Of a stretch of 64,000 nucleotides of DNA, positions 16,524 through 24,656 are shown piece by piece. Within the stretch, counting starts at the first letter, position 1. Each line of letters starts with the position of its first letter. The stretch covers positions 1-64,000 of the forward strand of contig CAYSPT010000002.1 in the NCBI GenBank assembly GCA_964432985.1, written 5' to 3'. The translations under genes and the position numbers were made by a program. Source of the stretch: CAYSPT01 sp964432985. Its GTDB lineage: Bacteria; Muiribacteriota; CAYSPT01. Under the pieces are notes generated by a model, which had not been told where the DNA came from, did not search any database, and was given only the letters and a program-made list of their open reading frames with translations.

Positions 16524-17146
16524 TCGAGATGTCCCTTCTTCCGCATTTCAGTTATGACTTTCATGAACTGGGCTTTCTGCTCACCAATGGTCGCCCGGGC
16601 GTCCTCATCAGGGGTTAAACCCTCGGCCAGGGAAAGGTACTTGTACATGTACAGACAGTAATGCGGAACATCTTCCTTTTTTTGATACGCCATGGCCAGA
16701 TATCTATAGCCGGTAGCCTGAACGACCTTATTCTTTTTTCCACTGGTCATAGCCGAGCGAAACTCGCTGATTGCCCCATCAACACGGCCATTACGAAGCA
16801 AGTCCACTCCCCGGCGCAAATTTTGAACACCGGGAGTGTTCATCATTTTCTGGCGTTTCTCCCGCCGCTGGGCTATGTCGCGGTGCTGCTTCTCTTTTAT
16901 CTCCCGGTACCGTTTGGCGTTGAGATACTGCTCCCGCTCGTTGAAACTGACGAATTTGTCTTCGGGTATAGACAGCAGGCGCCCGAAACTGGACCCCTCA
17001 TCCTCTTGTTCCTCTTCAACCGCTGCTTCTTCCGCCACCTCGATTGCCACTTCCGGATCTTCTTCCTTAACCGGTGGCTTGAACAGAGAAAACAGGGCAA
17101 AGAGAATCAGAAGTGCGATAAGAAGATAAACAACATTTTTCTGCAT
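16520..17146 (-). CDS. Membrane-anchored TPR-like protein in the pilin cluster
   Basis: A 208-residue protein not assigned to a named family. A single N-terminal hydrophobic segment (NVVYLLIALLILFALFSLF) is followed by a Glu-rich linker (residues ~30-50). A charged coiled-coil stretch (REQYLNAKRYREIKEKQHRD) comes next, then helical repeat units (VDLLRNGRVDGAISEFRSAM; GYRYLAMAYQKKEDVPHYC) that look like TPRs. I use the ATG at 17146 since the upstream GTG has no better context. It lies between PilX-like and PilV-like genes with an ATGA overlap, suggesting a pilus assembly or anchoring role. Confidence 0.65.
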   Translation of the reverse strand: MQKNVVYLLIALLILFALFSLFKPPVKEEDPEVAIEVAEEAAVEEEQEDEGSSFGRLLSIPEDKFVSFNEREQYLNAKRYREIKEKQHRDIAQRREKRQKMMNTPGVQNLRRGVDLLRNGRVDGAISEFRSAMTSGKKNKVVQATGYRYLAMAYQKKEDVPHYCLYMYKYLSLAEGLTPDEDARATIGEQKAQFMKVITEMRKKGHLE

Positions 17147-17242
17147 GCCGGGCTCGCTTCCTGTCACCTCAGTCTTAAACGAGAAGTATTATACCATCCT
17201 GCAGGCCTTTGCGGCAAATCCATGTGAAGACACCGGTAACAG

Positions 17243-18868
17243 TTAGTCAAGCACTGAACTGGAGACCTGTCTCCAGGCGACGATGTCTTCATCGAAGAAC
17301 ATCATCACAGTCTCGAGGGGACCCCGCCCATTGTAGCTTTCATGCAGCTTGTTGGCCGCCGTGTCCTCATTGATGGCGACATCGTTGGTCATATCTTTCC
17401 GGTCCATCTCCTCCAGCACCATACCGCCGTTCTGGGTGTAATTGATGAAACCGGAAAAGACGGATTCCTCATCCTGCTGATATCCCTCTTTGGAATAGAC
17501 CGTGGCTTCTACAAAAGGCGTGAGATCCCTGGTATAAATTGGATAACGGCACCACTCTTTGTCGTGGTGGGGTTTCACGATGACCTCGCCGCCGCGGCCC
17601 TCTTTATTGCCCAGGGCAATCAGCGTCAGGGCGGAGCTGTCGCGCACTTCGTCCGTGCCGCCGTATTTCATCAGGTCGCCGCCAACATAGATGTCGCCGG
17701 TAGCGACGATTACCCCGTACCCGGTGTAAAACCCTTCGAGATACACATCGCCATCGACGTATGTCACACCGTTGAGTTGGATGCAGTCTTCTTTCCTGGT
17801 GGCGTCAGCCTTGGTGGGATTCTTCCAGAACTGCCACCACTTAGGCTTCAGATCCCGCCAATTGCCGTATCCGTAAAAGCCCTTGACGTTGTTGAACCTG
17901 GTCTGTCTGTAATCTTGACCGCCGAGTGAAAACGCCTCGTACTCGTAGCTTTCCTTGCAGTCATCGGCCTTGATGATCGTGGTGGCGACCTCTTTGTACT
18001 CGTCGTGGCTGTAGAGGTTGGGAACCTCGGTCATCTTGACCGGAATTACTTTGTCGCTGTATTCCTCTTCGTCCTTGCCGAGCTCACGCCACCAGGGGAT
18101 GAGGGGAATACCAAACACTTCTTTAGGATCGAATTTGTAGTACCGGCGGTAGATTTCACCTTCAAGCACACCGGTAATACCGGTAAGATCGATTCCGCCG
18201 CCCCAGATACCGTATCCCAGGTCCCAGAACGAGGCGAGCTCATCGACCAGCTCATCACCGAGTTCGATGGTAGAGTGCCCCATGTAGATCTTATTTCCCC
18301 TCACCACGAAATCCGCATCGATTCCGTAATGGTCGAAATACGCTCCTTTGTTGAGAAACAGCGTGTAACCATACCCGGGAATGAGCTTGCCCGCTCCCAG
18401 GAAACAGTTAGCCTTGCGGCTGATTTCCACAGCCCGCTTTACACCCCTGTACTCTCCTATTGCCTTGATAGTCACCCAGCCGTACTTGTTGCCGTGCTCA
18501 TCCTCATCAGGAAGGTCGAACTTGACGGAGACATCCTTGACCTCGCCGCCGGGCAGTTCCGTCTTCAGTTTTGTGTTCAGTTCACCAAGGGTGGCAATGG
18601 ACCGTTTTCCCGTGCTTTCGGACAGGATGTGCTCCTTCCAGCCATGGTCGACAATTCCGCCAGGATCAAGCTCTGACTTCAATTCGTACAGTGCCTGCTC
18701 CACCCCTGACTCGGCCAGGAAAAGAGCGCTGGTGGCGTCGACATAATTTTCCGCCAGCCTGTATTCCCCCATCATGAAGTAGATGAGAGATCCTCCCAGG
18801 AACAGAAGCAACATAATGACCGTCAAAGAAACAAACATTGCTATACCGCGCTGCCGCTTGAATCTCAT
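17243..18868 (-). CDS. PilX-like minor pilus assembly protein, large
   Basis: 541 residues. The N-terminus (QRGIAMFVSLTVIMLLLFLGG, then EYRLAENYVDATSALFLAESGVEQALYEL) is the PilX/GspK-like pattern: a hydrophobic helix followed by a helix in which AESGVEQA is characteristic. Normal PilX proteins are ~200 residues. The extra ~350 residues are beta-rich and include LEGFYTGYGVIVATGDIYVGG, reminiscent of repetitive polymer-forming beta-solenoid segments. First gene of the cluster; a GAGAGG precedes the ATG. Likely at the tip of a pilus or pseudopilus. Confidence 0.7.
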   Translation of the reverse strand: MRFKRQRGIAMFVSLTVIMLLLFLGGSLIYFMMGEYRLAENYVDATSALFLAESGVEQALYELKSELDPGGIVDHGWKEHILSESTGKRSIATLGELNTKLKTELPGGEVKDVSVKFDLPDEDEHGNKYGWVTIKAIGEYRGVKRAVEISRKANCFLGAGKLIPGYGYTLFLNKGAYFDHYGIDADFVVRGNKIYMGHSTIELGDELVDELASFWDLGYGIWGGGIDLTGITGVLEGEIYRRYYKFDPKEVFGIPLIPWWRELGKDEEEYSDKVIPVKMTEVPNLYSHDEYKEVATTIIKADDCKESYEYEAFSLGGQDYRQTRFNNVKGFYGYGNWRDLKPKWWQFWKNPTKADATRKEDCIQLNGVTYVDGDVYLEGFYTGYGVIVATGDIYVGGDLMKYGGTDEVRDSSALTLIALGNKEGRGGEVIVKPHHDKEWCRYPIYTRDLTPFVEATVYSKEGYQQDEESVFSGFINYTQNGGMVLEEMDRKDMTNDVAINEDTAANKLHESYNGRGPLETVMMFFDEDIVAWRQVSSSVLD

Positions 18869-18903
18869 GTCCCATCACCTCTCTCTAGGTGTCTTTGAAC
18901 TTC

Positions 18904-18973
18904 TTAAACCCTGATAATTCACAAACCATCCTGCTACGACTCGCGAAGAATATCCATGAATTATTCGGGTTAA
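18904..18973. repeat. Short copy of a palindromic intergenic element
   Basis: A 70-bp spacer segment bounded by inverted ends: TTAAACCCTGATAATTCAC at the left, and GAATTATTCGGGTTAA at the right. The same ends and neighbouring bases occur at 28369-28551, where the interior is longer. This looks like a deleted copy of the same small non-autonomous element. Confidence 0.65.
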
Positions 18974-18984
18974 CTTACCTAAAA

Positions 18985-19016
18985 AGCCCACAAAACTGAC
19001 AACAGTCTTGTGGGCT
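18985..19016 (-). terminator. Intrinsic terminator of the CoA-disulfide-reductase-like gene
   Basis: Stem AGCCCACAA / TTGTGGGCT (9 bp, 18985-18993 with 19008-19016) has an inner ACTG/CAGT pairing. Read on the minus strand it is followed by TTTT. It lies 80 nt after the stop at 19097 and would separate that gene from the pilin cluster. Confidence 0.8.
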
Positions 19017-19096
19017 CTTCTATTTCGAATTCAGGCATGTATACCCATATTTATTTGTTAATGTGCTGCTGAGGCACGAGTATCCTTGCACTTTCA

Positions 19097-20482
19097 TTAT
19101 AGGGCATCCCTCGTTTTACTGTCAAGCATTTTTGTCAAGTTGTTTTTCAACCGGTAGGCGGCTTCCATAAGCGGGTCCAGTGCCGGAGCGATATGAGGAG
19201 CGTATCCCAATTCCAGGTCGAGAAAGCAGTCCAGGCGCATTCCGGAAGCGATGGCGGCGGCGATTACGTCTATTTTTTTAGCCACGGCCGCGCGGCCCGC
19301 CAACTGCATTCCCAGCAGTCGGCCCCCGGCAGCTTCAACAGTCAGCTCAACCACAACCCCTACGGTAGTATCACGCACTCCCGGGTAGCCCGCGGTCTCC
19401 ACCCGGGCAGAAACCGAATGCCCCACGTGCTCTTCTGCTTCACGGCCGTTAAAACCGATTTTCCCGATTTCCAGGTCAAAAATCCGCAGCACCTGAGATC
19501 TCATGGTTCCGCTGTACCTGGCAAAGCGTCCGGCGGCGTTCAGCCCGGCGCAGCGACCCTGCCGTATCGCCGACACTCCCGAGGGAAAATATGATTCTTT
19601 AGCGGTTATAGCGTTTCGATTTACCACGCAGTCCCCTGCTGCATAAACGTTGCGTACGCTCGTTTGCTGCCGGTCATCAACCCATACCGCCCCGGAATCG
19701 GCCCGGCGCAGCTCGAGCTGCTCAGCCAACTCCGTTCGCGGGCGAACCCCGGTTACAGTGACCAGAAAGTCTGCCCTCACGTCCCTGGTATCGGTGAGAA
19801 GCTCCACCGACGTTCCCGCCAAGCGGGCTTCACGAACCGGCGCACCGCACAAAACATCGATATCATTCCGCCGAAGTTCTTCTGCAACCAGCAAAGCAAC
19901 AGTGTCGTTAAAACCCGGGAGTATTTGAGGTTCACGTTCCAACAGGCATACCGGGTGCCCGGCGCGGCGCAAAGCGGCGCTCAGCTCGCAGCCGATATAT
20001 CCTCCACCGATTACGGCCACGGTACTGCCGGGAGATGCGGACAGGGATTTTCTCAACGTCCCTGCTGCCCCGAGTCCCCGGATGGAATAAAACGGTACAC
20101 GGGACAGTCCTTCAATAGCGGGAGTATCGGGTTCCGCACCCGTCGCCAGCACCAGGGTGTCGTAGGGAATGGAAAACACTTTGCCATCCGCTCCCCTGAC
20201 TCCTTTTACCGTCCGGCGGCCGCATTCAGTAACCCGGTGCCCAAGTAAGATTGTTATCCCGTATTTTTGTTCGATTTCTTCTGCAGAGGTTTGAAACAAC
20301 TCCTGTTCCCCAAGCTCGCCGGCTATATAATACGGCAGGGAACACAGGCAGTACGCCACACGGCTGCCGGCCTCGATTACAGTCACTGAACGGCAGCCGC
20401 CGCGGCGTGCAGCCAGGGCCGCACGCATTCCTGCGGCCATACCGCCAATAATGACAATGGGACGGTCATGCATACAGTTCAT
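19097..20482 (-). CDS. CoA-disulfide reductase / NADH oxidase-like flavoprotein
   Basis: A ~461-residue pyridine nucleotide-disulfide oxidoreductase with an N-terminal FAD motif VIIGGMAAGMRAALAARR. A central NADH-binding motif (VAVIGGGYIGCELSAALRRAG), the second FAD motif VYAAGDC and a C-terminal dimerisation domain follow. The active-site region reads AYCLCSLPYYIAGE; Cys in this place is the single redox cysteine of CoADR/Nox/Npsr-type enzymes. These reduce CoA disulfide, polysulfide, oxygen or peroxide; the substrate is not decided. Its promoter (20492-20520) puts the transcript start almost at the ATG, so I use the ATG at 20482 rather than the GTG at 20491. Confidence 0.85.
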   Translation of the reverse strand: MNCMHDRPIVIIGGMAAGMRAALAARRGGCRSVTVIEAGSRVAYCLCSLPYYIAGELGEQELFQTSAEEIEQKYGITILLGHRVTECGRRTVKGVRGADGKVFSIPYDTLVLATGAEPDTPAIEGLSRVPFYSIRGLGAAGTLRKSLSASPGSTVAVIGGGYIGCELSAALRRAGHPVCLLEREPQILPGFNDTVALLVAEELRRNDIDVLCGAPVREARLAGTSVELLTDTRDVRADFLVTVTGVRPRTELAEQLELRRADSGAVWVDDRQQTSVRNVYAAGDCVVNRNAITAKESYFPSGVSAIRQGRCAGLNAAGRFARYSGTMRSQVLRIFDLEIGKIGFNGREAEEHVGHSVSARVETAGYPGVRDTTVGVVVELTVEAAGGRLLGMQLAGRAAVAKKIDVIAAAIASGMRLDCFLDLELGYAPHIAPALDPLMEAAYRLKNNLTKMLDSKTRDAL

Positions 20483-20491
20483 AACACTCAC

Positions 20492-20520
20492 GTTGTACTT
20501 CAGATGGCAGGTTTTGTCAA
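20492..20520 (-). promoter_or_regulatory. Sigma70 promoter of the flavoprotein gene
   Basis: Minus strand: -35 TTGACA (20515-20520), a 17-nt spacer and -10 TACAAC (20492-20497). The expected start of transcription is about 20485, only a few bases before the ATG at 20482, and no Shine-Dalgarno is visible. Confidence 0.6.
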
Positions 20521-20535
20521 TACAACTCCATCGGT

Positions 20536-20570
20536 ATCGATTACCGCTTACGGCATCAATTACCGCTTAG
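20536..20570. repeat. Two 19-bp-spaced direct repeats in the divergent spacer
   Basis: ATCGATTACCGCTTA (20536-20550) and ATCAATTACCGCTTA (20555-20569) differ at one base and are spaced by 19 bp. They lie between two divergent genes, upstream of both promoters, and could be operator half-sites or just another short tandem duplication. Confidence 0.5.
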
Positions 20571-20653
20571 GCGACACGGATGATCATCCCAACTCTTTGC
20601 CTTGCTTTTACTCTGCAAAACGCTCGCTTACAGAATGCTAATTCGAAAAGTAA

Positions 20654-20662
20654 TGATATAAT
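20654..20662 (+). promoter_or_regulatory. Extended -10 promoter of the DUF2779 gene
   Basis: TGATATAAT (TGn extension plus perfect TATAAT at 20657-20662), with no good -35. The A of the ATG at 20669 is 7 nt after the -10, exactly where transcription should begin, so the mRNA is probably leaderless. Confidence 0.6.
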
Positions 20663-20668
20663 ACACGT

Positions 20669-22111
20669 ATGCTTCGTATAACCAAGTCTATCTTCCTTAA
20701 TACGTTAATCTGTCCCACACTGGGTTGGTTGACCGCCAATGGTTTTCTCCATCGCACTCCATCACTGGGAGAACAGTTCCGGTGCCAGCAGGGACACGAC
20801 ATTGGGCAGAGAGCTCAAACCCTCTTTCCGGGCGGAGCACTGGTTGACCAGGAATCGTTTCCCGAAGCGCTGTTGGTCACCGAACACCTGGTGGCAACTG
20901 CCGATGTACCGGCGATTTTTGAAGGAGCTTTCCTCTTCGACCGTTGTGCCGTCAGGGCGGACATTTTGCACAGGACAGGCCACGGATGGCATCTCATCGA
21001 GGTCAAGTCTGCACTGGAAGATAGCGATCGGTATATCGACGACATGGCCTATACCGCCATGGTACTGATGGCTAACGGAATCAATATCTCCTCGGTCTCG
21101 CTTCTTCTGATCTCACGTGATTTCCGTCGCGGAATGGATAACAGCCGCCTGTTCAGGGAAATACCGCACACTGCCTCAGTCCTGGCCAGAGCAGGAGATT
21201 TAGCCGGGTGCCGGCCCGCCGTGGACGCTGTACTTACCCGGGCTGAGAAACCCGAACCGGCCCTGATGCTGACATGCCGGAAATGCCTGGCTTACCATGA
21301 CTGTATAAAACACGTGGTTCCCAATCCCATTACCGACCTGCCTCGCATTAGCGCCAGCAAGTTTTCGCGGTTGCACACTTCCGGGTTTATGCGAATCGAG
21401 GATATCCCCGGTACATTTCCCCTGACTAGACCACAAACCATCGCACGGCAGACGGTCCTCAGCGGTGAGCCATACATCGGCCCCAACCTCAAATCAGAGC
21501 TTGACGCTATTGTCTGGCCAGTTCATTATCTGGACTTCGAAGCCATCAACACCGCAATACCTCTCTATCAGGATTTACAGCCTCATGAGGTAGTGCCAAC
21601 ACAATTTTCCATCCACATCTGTTCCCAACCTGGACATATTACCGGACACCTGGAATACCTGGCCGACCCTGCCAGGGACTGCCGCAAAGAACTGGCAGTA
21701 CAGCTCATCCAGGACCTCGGCACCTCCGGAGATATTTTCATGTACTCCAATTACGAAAAGCGGATCATAACCCAGTTGGCCGACCAGTTCCCCGATCTTT
21801 CTCGAGACTTGATGGATCTGACCCGACGGCTGGTCGACCTGAAAAGGATTCTGGAGAAAAATTATTACCACCCGGGATTTCACGGACGCGCATCGCTGAA
21901 AAAAGTGCTGCCGGTAATGGTTCCTGAGATGAGCTATGACGACTTTGAAATTCCCGACGGCGATTCTGCTCTGTCTGTTTTCGCCATGCTGGCGCAGGGA
22001 CATTTTGACAGCAGGAAAATTACTCATATCCAGGACTGCCTCCTGCGGTACTGTGAGCAGGATACGCTGGCCATGGTGAAAATACACCAGCGCCTGGCGG
22101 AGCTTGTATAA
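20669..22111 (+). CDS. DUF2779 protein: Cas4-like PD-(D/E)XK nuclease fused to DnaQ-like exonuclease
   Basis: 480 residues. The N-terminal half looks like a RecB/Cas4-type nuclease. TKSIFLNTLICPTLGW carries a first Cys (C15), an ADIL...EVKS motif (E111, K113) is the catalytic core, and LTCRKCLAYHDC (C203, C206, C212) supplies three more cysteines, as in 4Fe-4S Cas4 nucleases. The C-terminal half starts with HYLDFEAINTAIPLYQD (D289, E291), the first acidic motif of DEDD exonucleases and the signature of DUF2779. The function in cells is unknown; DNA processing is likely. There are no cas genes nearby. Probably leaderless. Confidence 0.8.
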   Translation: MLRITKSIFLNTLICPTLGWLTANGFLHRTPSLGEQFRCQQGHDIGQRAQTLFPGGALVDQESFPEALLVTEHLVATADVPAIFEGAFLFDRCAVRADILHRTGHGWHLIEVKSALEDSDRYIDDMAYTAMVLMANGINISSVSLLLISRDFRRGMDNSRLFREIPHTASVLARAGDLAGCRPAVDAVLTRAEKPEPALMLTCRKCLAYHDCIKHVVPNPITDLPRISASKFSRLHTSGFMRIEDIPGTFPLTRPQTIARQTVLSGEPYIGPNLKSELDAIVWPVHYLDFEAINTAIPLYQDLQPHEVVPTQFSIHICSQPGHITGHLEYLADPARDCRKELAVQLIQDLGTSGDIFMYSNYEKRIITQLADQFPDLSRDLMDLTRRLVDLKRILEKNYYHPGFHGRASLKKVLPVMVPEMSYDDFEIPDGDSALSVFAMLAQGHFDSRKITHIQDCLLRYCEQDTLAMVKIHQRLAELV

Positions 22112-22236
22112 GCCCGCTTTTTCCACAAGCATGCCTGCAGCGGTAACTCGAGAAATAAACTTGCTAGCACGTCGCGGTACTTCTGTATTACAATAACTGC
22201 AGTTTTCTGATTTATCGTGAAGGTGAGGAAAGTCCG

Positions 22237-22896
22237 GTGGCCGAATATATCAAATTGGCGCTGGTTTTGGCAGCGTCCTACTGTATGGGCTCAATTCCCA
22301 CCGGATTTTGGATCGGTCGCGCTTTTTACAAAAAAGATATCAGGACCATCGGAAGCGGAAACATCGGCGCGACCAACACGCTACGGGCCCTGGGAACGGT
22401 CCCCGGAGTCATAGCGTTGTTGATCGACATGGTAAAAGGAGCAGGAGCTGTTTATCTGGCCGGCAGAGTGGCGGGACAAACAACGGGGATTTCCTCTGTA
22501 GATCCACTTATATTTGTTGTAACCATCAAGATAGTGGCTGGGATCGTCGCCATCGCCGGACATAACTGGAGCCTTTTTTTGAAATTCAAGGGAGGGAAAG
22601 GGGTCGCCACTTCGTGCGGTGTCTTCCTGACACTGGCCCCGGTTCCAACCCTGATAGCACTGGCAGTTTTCATTCTCGTCCTGGCGGCAACCAGATTCGT
22701 ATCTGTCGCTTCCATGACAGCCTCACTGGTGCTTCCGCCGATGATTTTCTGGTTGTGCCCCCCGGAGGAACGCCTGATCCTGGGAATCATAAGCGTCTGC
22801 ATGGCGCTATTGATCGTGATTCGCCATCGCTCAAACCTGGTACGGCTCATGAAGGGTGAAGAGCCGCGCCTGGGAAGAAAGGTTGATAACCCGTGA
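22237..22896 (+). CDS. plsY: Acyl-phosphate:glycerol-3-phosphate acyltransferase
   Basis: A 219-residue, multi-pass inner-membrane enzyme that acylates glycerol 3-phosphate with acyl phosphate, the first committed step of phospholipid synthesis. The three PlsY motifs are present: MGSIPTGFWIGR, DIRTIGSGNIGATNTLRALG and HNWSLFLKFKGGKGVATSCG. It starts at a GTG with GGTGAGGAA upstream. The stop overlaps the GTG of gpsA (GTGA), a classic plsY-gpsA pair that makes and then uses glycerol 3-phosphate. Confidence 0.96.
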   Translation: MAEYIKLALVLAASYCMGSIPTGFWIGRAFYKKDIRTIGSGNIGATNTLRALGTVPGVIALLIDMVKGAGAVYLAGRVAGQTTGISSVDPLIFVVTIKIVAGIVAIAGHNWSLFLKFKGGKGVATSCGVFLTLAPVPTLIALAVFILVLAATRFVSVASMTASLVLPPMIFWLCPPEERLILGIISVCMALLIVIRHRSNLVRLMKGEEPRLGRKVDNP

Positions 22897-23906
22897 AAAC
22901 CGAAAGAGTTGCAGTCATTGGAGCAGGAGGATGGGGAACAACGCTTTCCATTATTCTGGCGGATAACGGTTGTACGGTCACAATGTGGACCGTGGAAGAA
23001 AGCGTTAAGCACGACATCGAATCCAAACAAGAAAATACCGTTTACCTGCCCGATGTGGCCATGCCGAAGTCTATAAGGATAACCACCGATCTTCAAACAG
23101 CGCTGCACAATGCCTCACTGGTAATTATCGCGGTTCCCTCAAAGTATGTGGAAAATGTTTTAGAAGATATGTCAGGAATAATTCCCGGCCAGGCCTGTTT
23201 TGTATCGGTGGTCAAGGGCCTGAGAAGCGAGACATTCGAGACCATGTCAGAAGTTATTGCCAGGAAGCTTTCCCTGGGACCGAGCCAGCCGCTGGCCGTT
23301 CTGTCCGGGCCGAACCTGGCTTTTGAAGTCAGCCGTAAGATCCCGTCAACCACCGTGGTGGCCGCCAGGCAACTGGACGTGGCCCAACGGGTGCTGCAGG
23401 CATTTATGGCTCCCTATTTCCGGGTATACGTGACCGAAGACGTCAAAGGAGTCGAATTGGGCGGGGCACTCAAGAATGTCATGGCCATCGGTGCCGGAAT
23501 GAGTGACGGTCTCGGCTATGGAGTCAACGCCAAAGCCGCCCTTATTTCACGTGGACTGGTCGAGATGATTCGGCTTGGTAACTTCCTGGGAGCCAGAACA
23601 CAGACATTCTTCGGCCTTTCAGGACTGGGAGACATGGTCGCAACCTGTTTCAGCCCTCACAGCCGCAACAGGGCACTGGGTGAACGTCTGGCCCAGGGGG
23701 AACAGCTTGACGAGATTCTGGCAACTACGAAAACAGTGGCCGAAGGAGTAGGAACAACCAGGTCGGTAAGAAGTCTGTCTCTGCTGGAAGAGCTGGAAAT
23801 GCCTATTACAGAAGCGGTATTCCGCCTATTGTTCGAAGGTATGTCTTTCAAGGATGGAGTCAGAGACCTCATGCAGCGAGATCCCAAGGAAGAATGGGCT
23901 GGTTAG
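22893..23906 (+). CDS. gpsA: NAD(P)-dependent glycerol-3-phosphate dehydrogenase
   Basis: A 337-residue cytosolic enzyme reducing dihydroxyacetone phosphate to glycerol 3-phosphate for lipids. It shows VIGAGGWGTTLSIILADNG (NAD fold), LSGPNLAFEV, and the catalytic segment KNVMAIGAGMSDGLGYGVNAKAAL split over residues ~190-215. The end overlaps by 4 bp the end of a convergent small gene (23903-24184). Confidence 0.97.
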   Translation: MKTERVAVIGAGGWGTTLSIILADNGCTVTMWTVEESVKHDIESKQENTVYLPDVAMPKSIRITTDLQTALHNASLVIIAVPSKYVENVLEDMSGIIPGQACFVSVVKGLRSETFETMSEVIARKLSLGPSQPLAVLSGPNLAFEVSRKIPSTTVVAARQLDVAQRVLQAFMAPYFRVYVTEDVKGVELGGALKNVMAIGAGMSDGLGYGVNAKAALISRGLVEMIRLGNFLGARTQTFFGLSGLGDMVATCFSPHSRNRALGERLAQGEQLDEILATTKTVAEGVGTTRSVRSLSLLEELEMPITEAVFRLLFEGMSFKDGVRDLMQRDPKEEWAG

Positions 23907-24184
23907 ATCTCTGCGTATTTCTGGTCAAAACCTGTGATAAGACTTAAGGCTTCTTCGTATCCACCAAAGCTGCTCCCGGCTGCCAGAAGATTCTGAGCGG
24001 CGATTTCATTGGACTTGCGCTGCCTGAGACGGCTGATACCCTCGTGGGAAACCTCCACCGAGTCTTCCCGGCTGAACTTCCCGGCGACTTCCTGTTCTTT
24101 TCCTTTTGACGAGGGCCGCGGGTGATGAAGCCCCTGAATTTGATGATCTCCGAGTTGAGAAGTGATGTTTGGTGTTGACAGCAT
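23903..24184 (-). CDS. Small uncharacterised protein after the FlgN-like gene
   Basis: 93 residues, not recognised with confidence. A polar N-terminal half precedes REDSVEVSHEGISRLRQR, a pattern that recalls the DxVxIS...A segment of FlgM anti-sigma-28 proteins and other flagellar small proteins. The C-terminal half is helical (NEIAAQNLLAAGSSFGGYEE). A strong GGAGGGAAGG lies upstream of the ATG, supporting a real gene. It follows a FlgN/FliT-like gene by 34 nt. The FlgM idea is inference only. Confidence 0.5.
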   Translation of the reverse strand: MLSTPNITSQLGDHQIQGLHHPRPSSKGKEQEVAGKFSREDSVEVSHEGISRLRQRKSNEIAAQNLLAAGSSFGGYEEALSLITGFDQKYAEI

Positions 24185-24218
24185 CCTTACTGCACCTTCC
24201 CTCCGTTGTACTATATTA

Positions 24219-24629
24219 TTATTTCACCTTGTGATCGAAGTATCTGGGATTCCATGGTTTGAACGAACTGTAGGCCGCGTCAAGCCGGATGGATTTGCGC
24301 ACATCGCTGAGCTCGGACTGGATCAGTCCCAGGGCCGAATGGAGTTTTGTCTGAACCACTTTCTCCTTGCCGGCCAGTTCACCCATCTCGGCAATCAGCA
24401 ACGGGAGTACACCATCGAGATCATTGTGATGTTCTGTATTAACGGATGCGAGACTTCCTTCCAGCTTCCTCAAATGACCGAACACCTGTTCTCTTCGCTT
24501 CAGCTCCCTGACCACCGTATCCCAGTCCTCCTTTTCCAGGCTTTCAATCAATGTATCGGCAACTTCCAGCAAAACTTTAACTTTTCTTCTCGCTTGCTCG
24601 ATACGATCGAGGGAAGAACGCTTTGGCAT
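24219..24629 (-). CDS. FlgN/FliT-like coiled-coil protein
   Basis: A 136-residue, almost entirely helical protein. A long amphipathic first helix (RIEQARRKVKVLLEVADTLIESLEKEDWD) is followed by a second coiled region and a tail YSSFKPWNPRYFDHKVK. Size, helical hairpin and a C-terminal aromatic/basic tail resemble FlgN or FliT export chaperones of hook-associated proteins or flagellin, but there is no diagnostic motif. It lies 27 nt after the PseG-like gene. In several bacteria, nonulosonate genes sit with flagellin genes; that supports but does not prove a flagellar role. Confidence 0.45.
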   Translation of the reverse strand: MPKRSSLDRIEQARRKVKVLLEVADTLIESLEKEDWDTVVRELKRREQVFGHLRKLEGSLASVNTEHHNDLDGVLPLLIAEMGELAGKEKVVQTKLHSALGLIQSELSDVRKSIRLDAAYSSFKPWNPRYFDHKVK

Positions 24630-24656
24630 TCTTAAGATTTCCTTCCAAATTCACCG

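Noticed and set aside
19664..20248. Plus-strand open frame of 194 codons
   Set aside because: Antisense to the CoA-disulfide-reductase-like gene; low-complexity composition and no motif.
22112..22236. Promoter for plsY-gpsA (TTGCTA … TACAAT)
   Set aside because: The spacing between boxes is 22 nt, too long for a sigma70 site; left unannotated.
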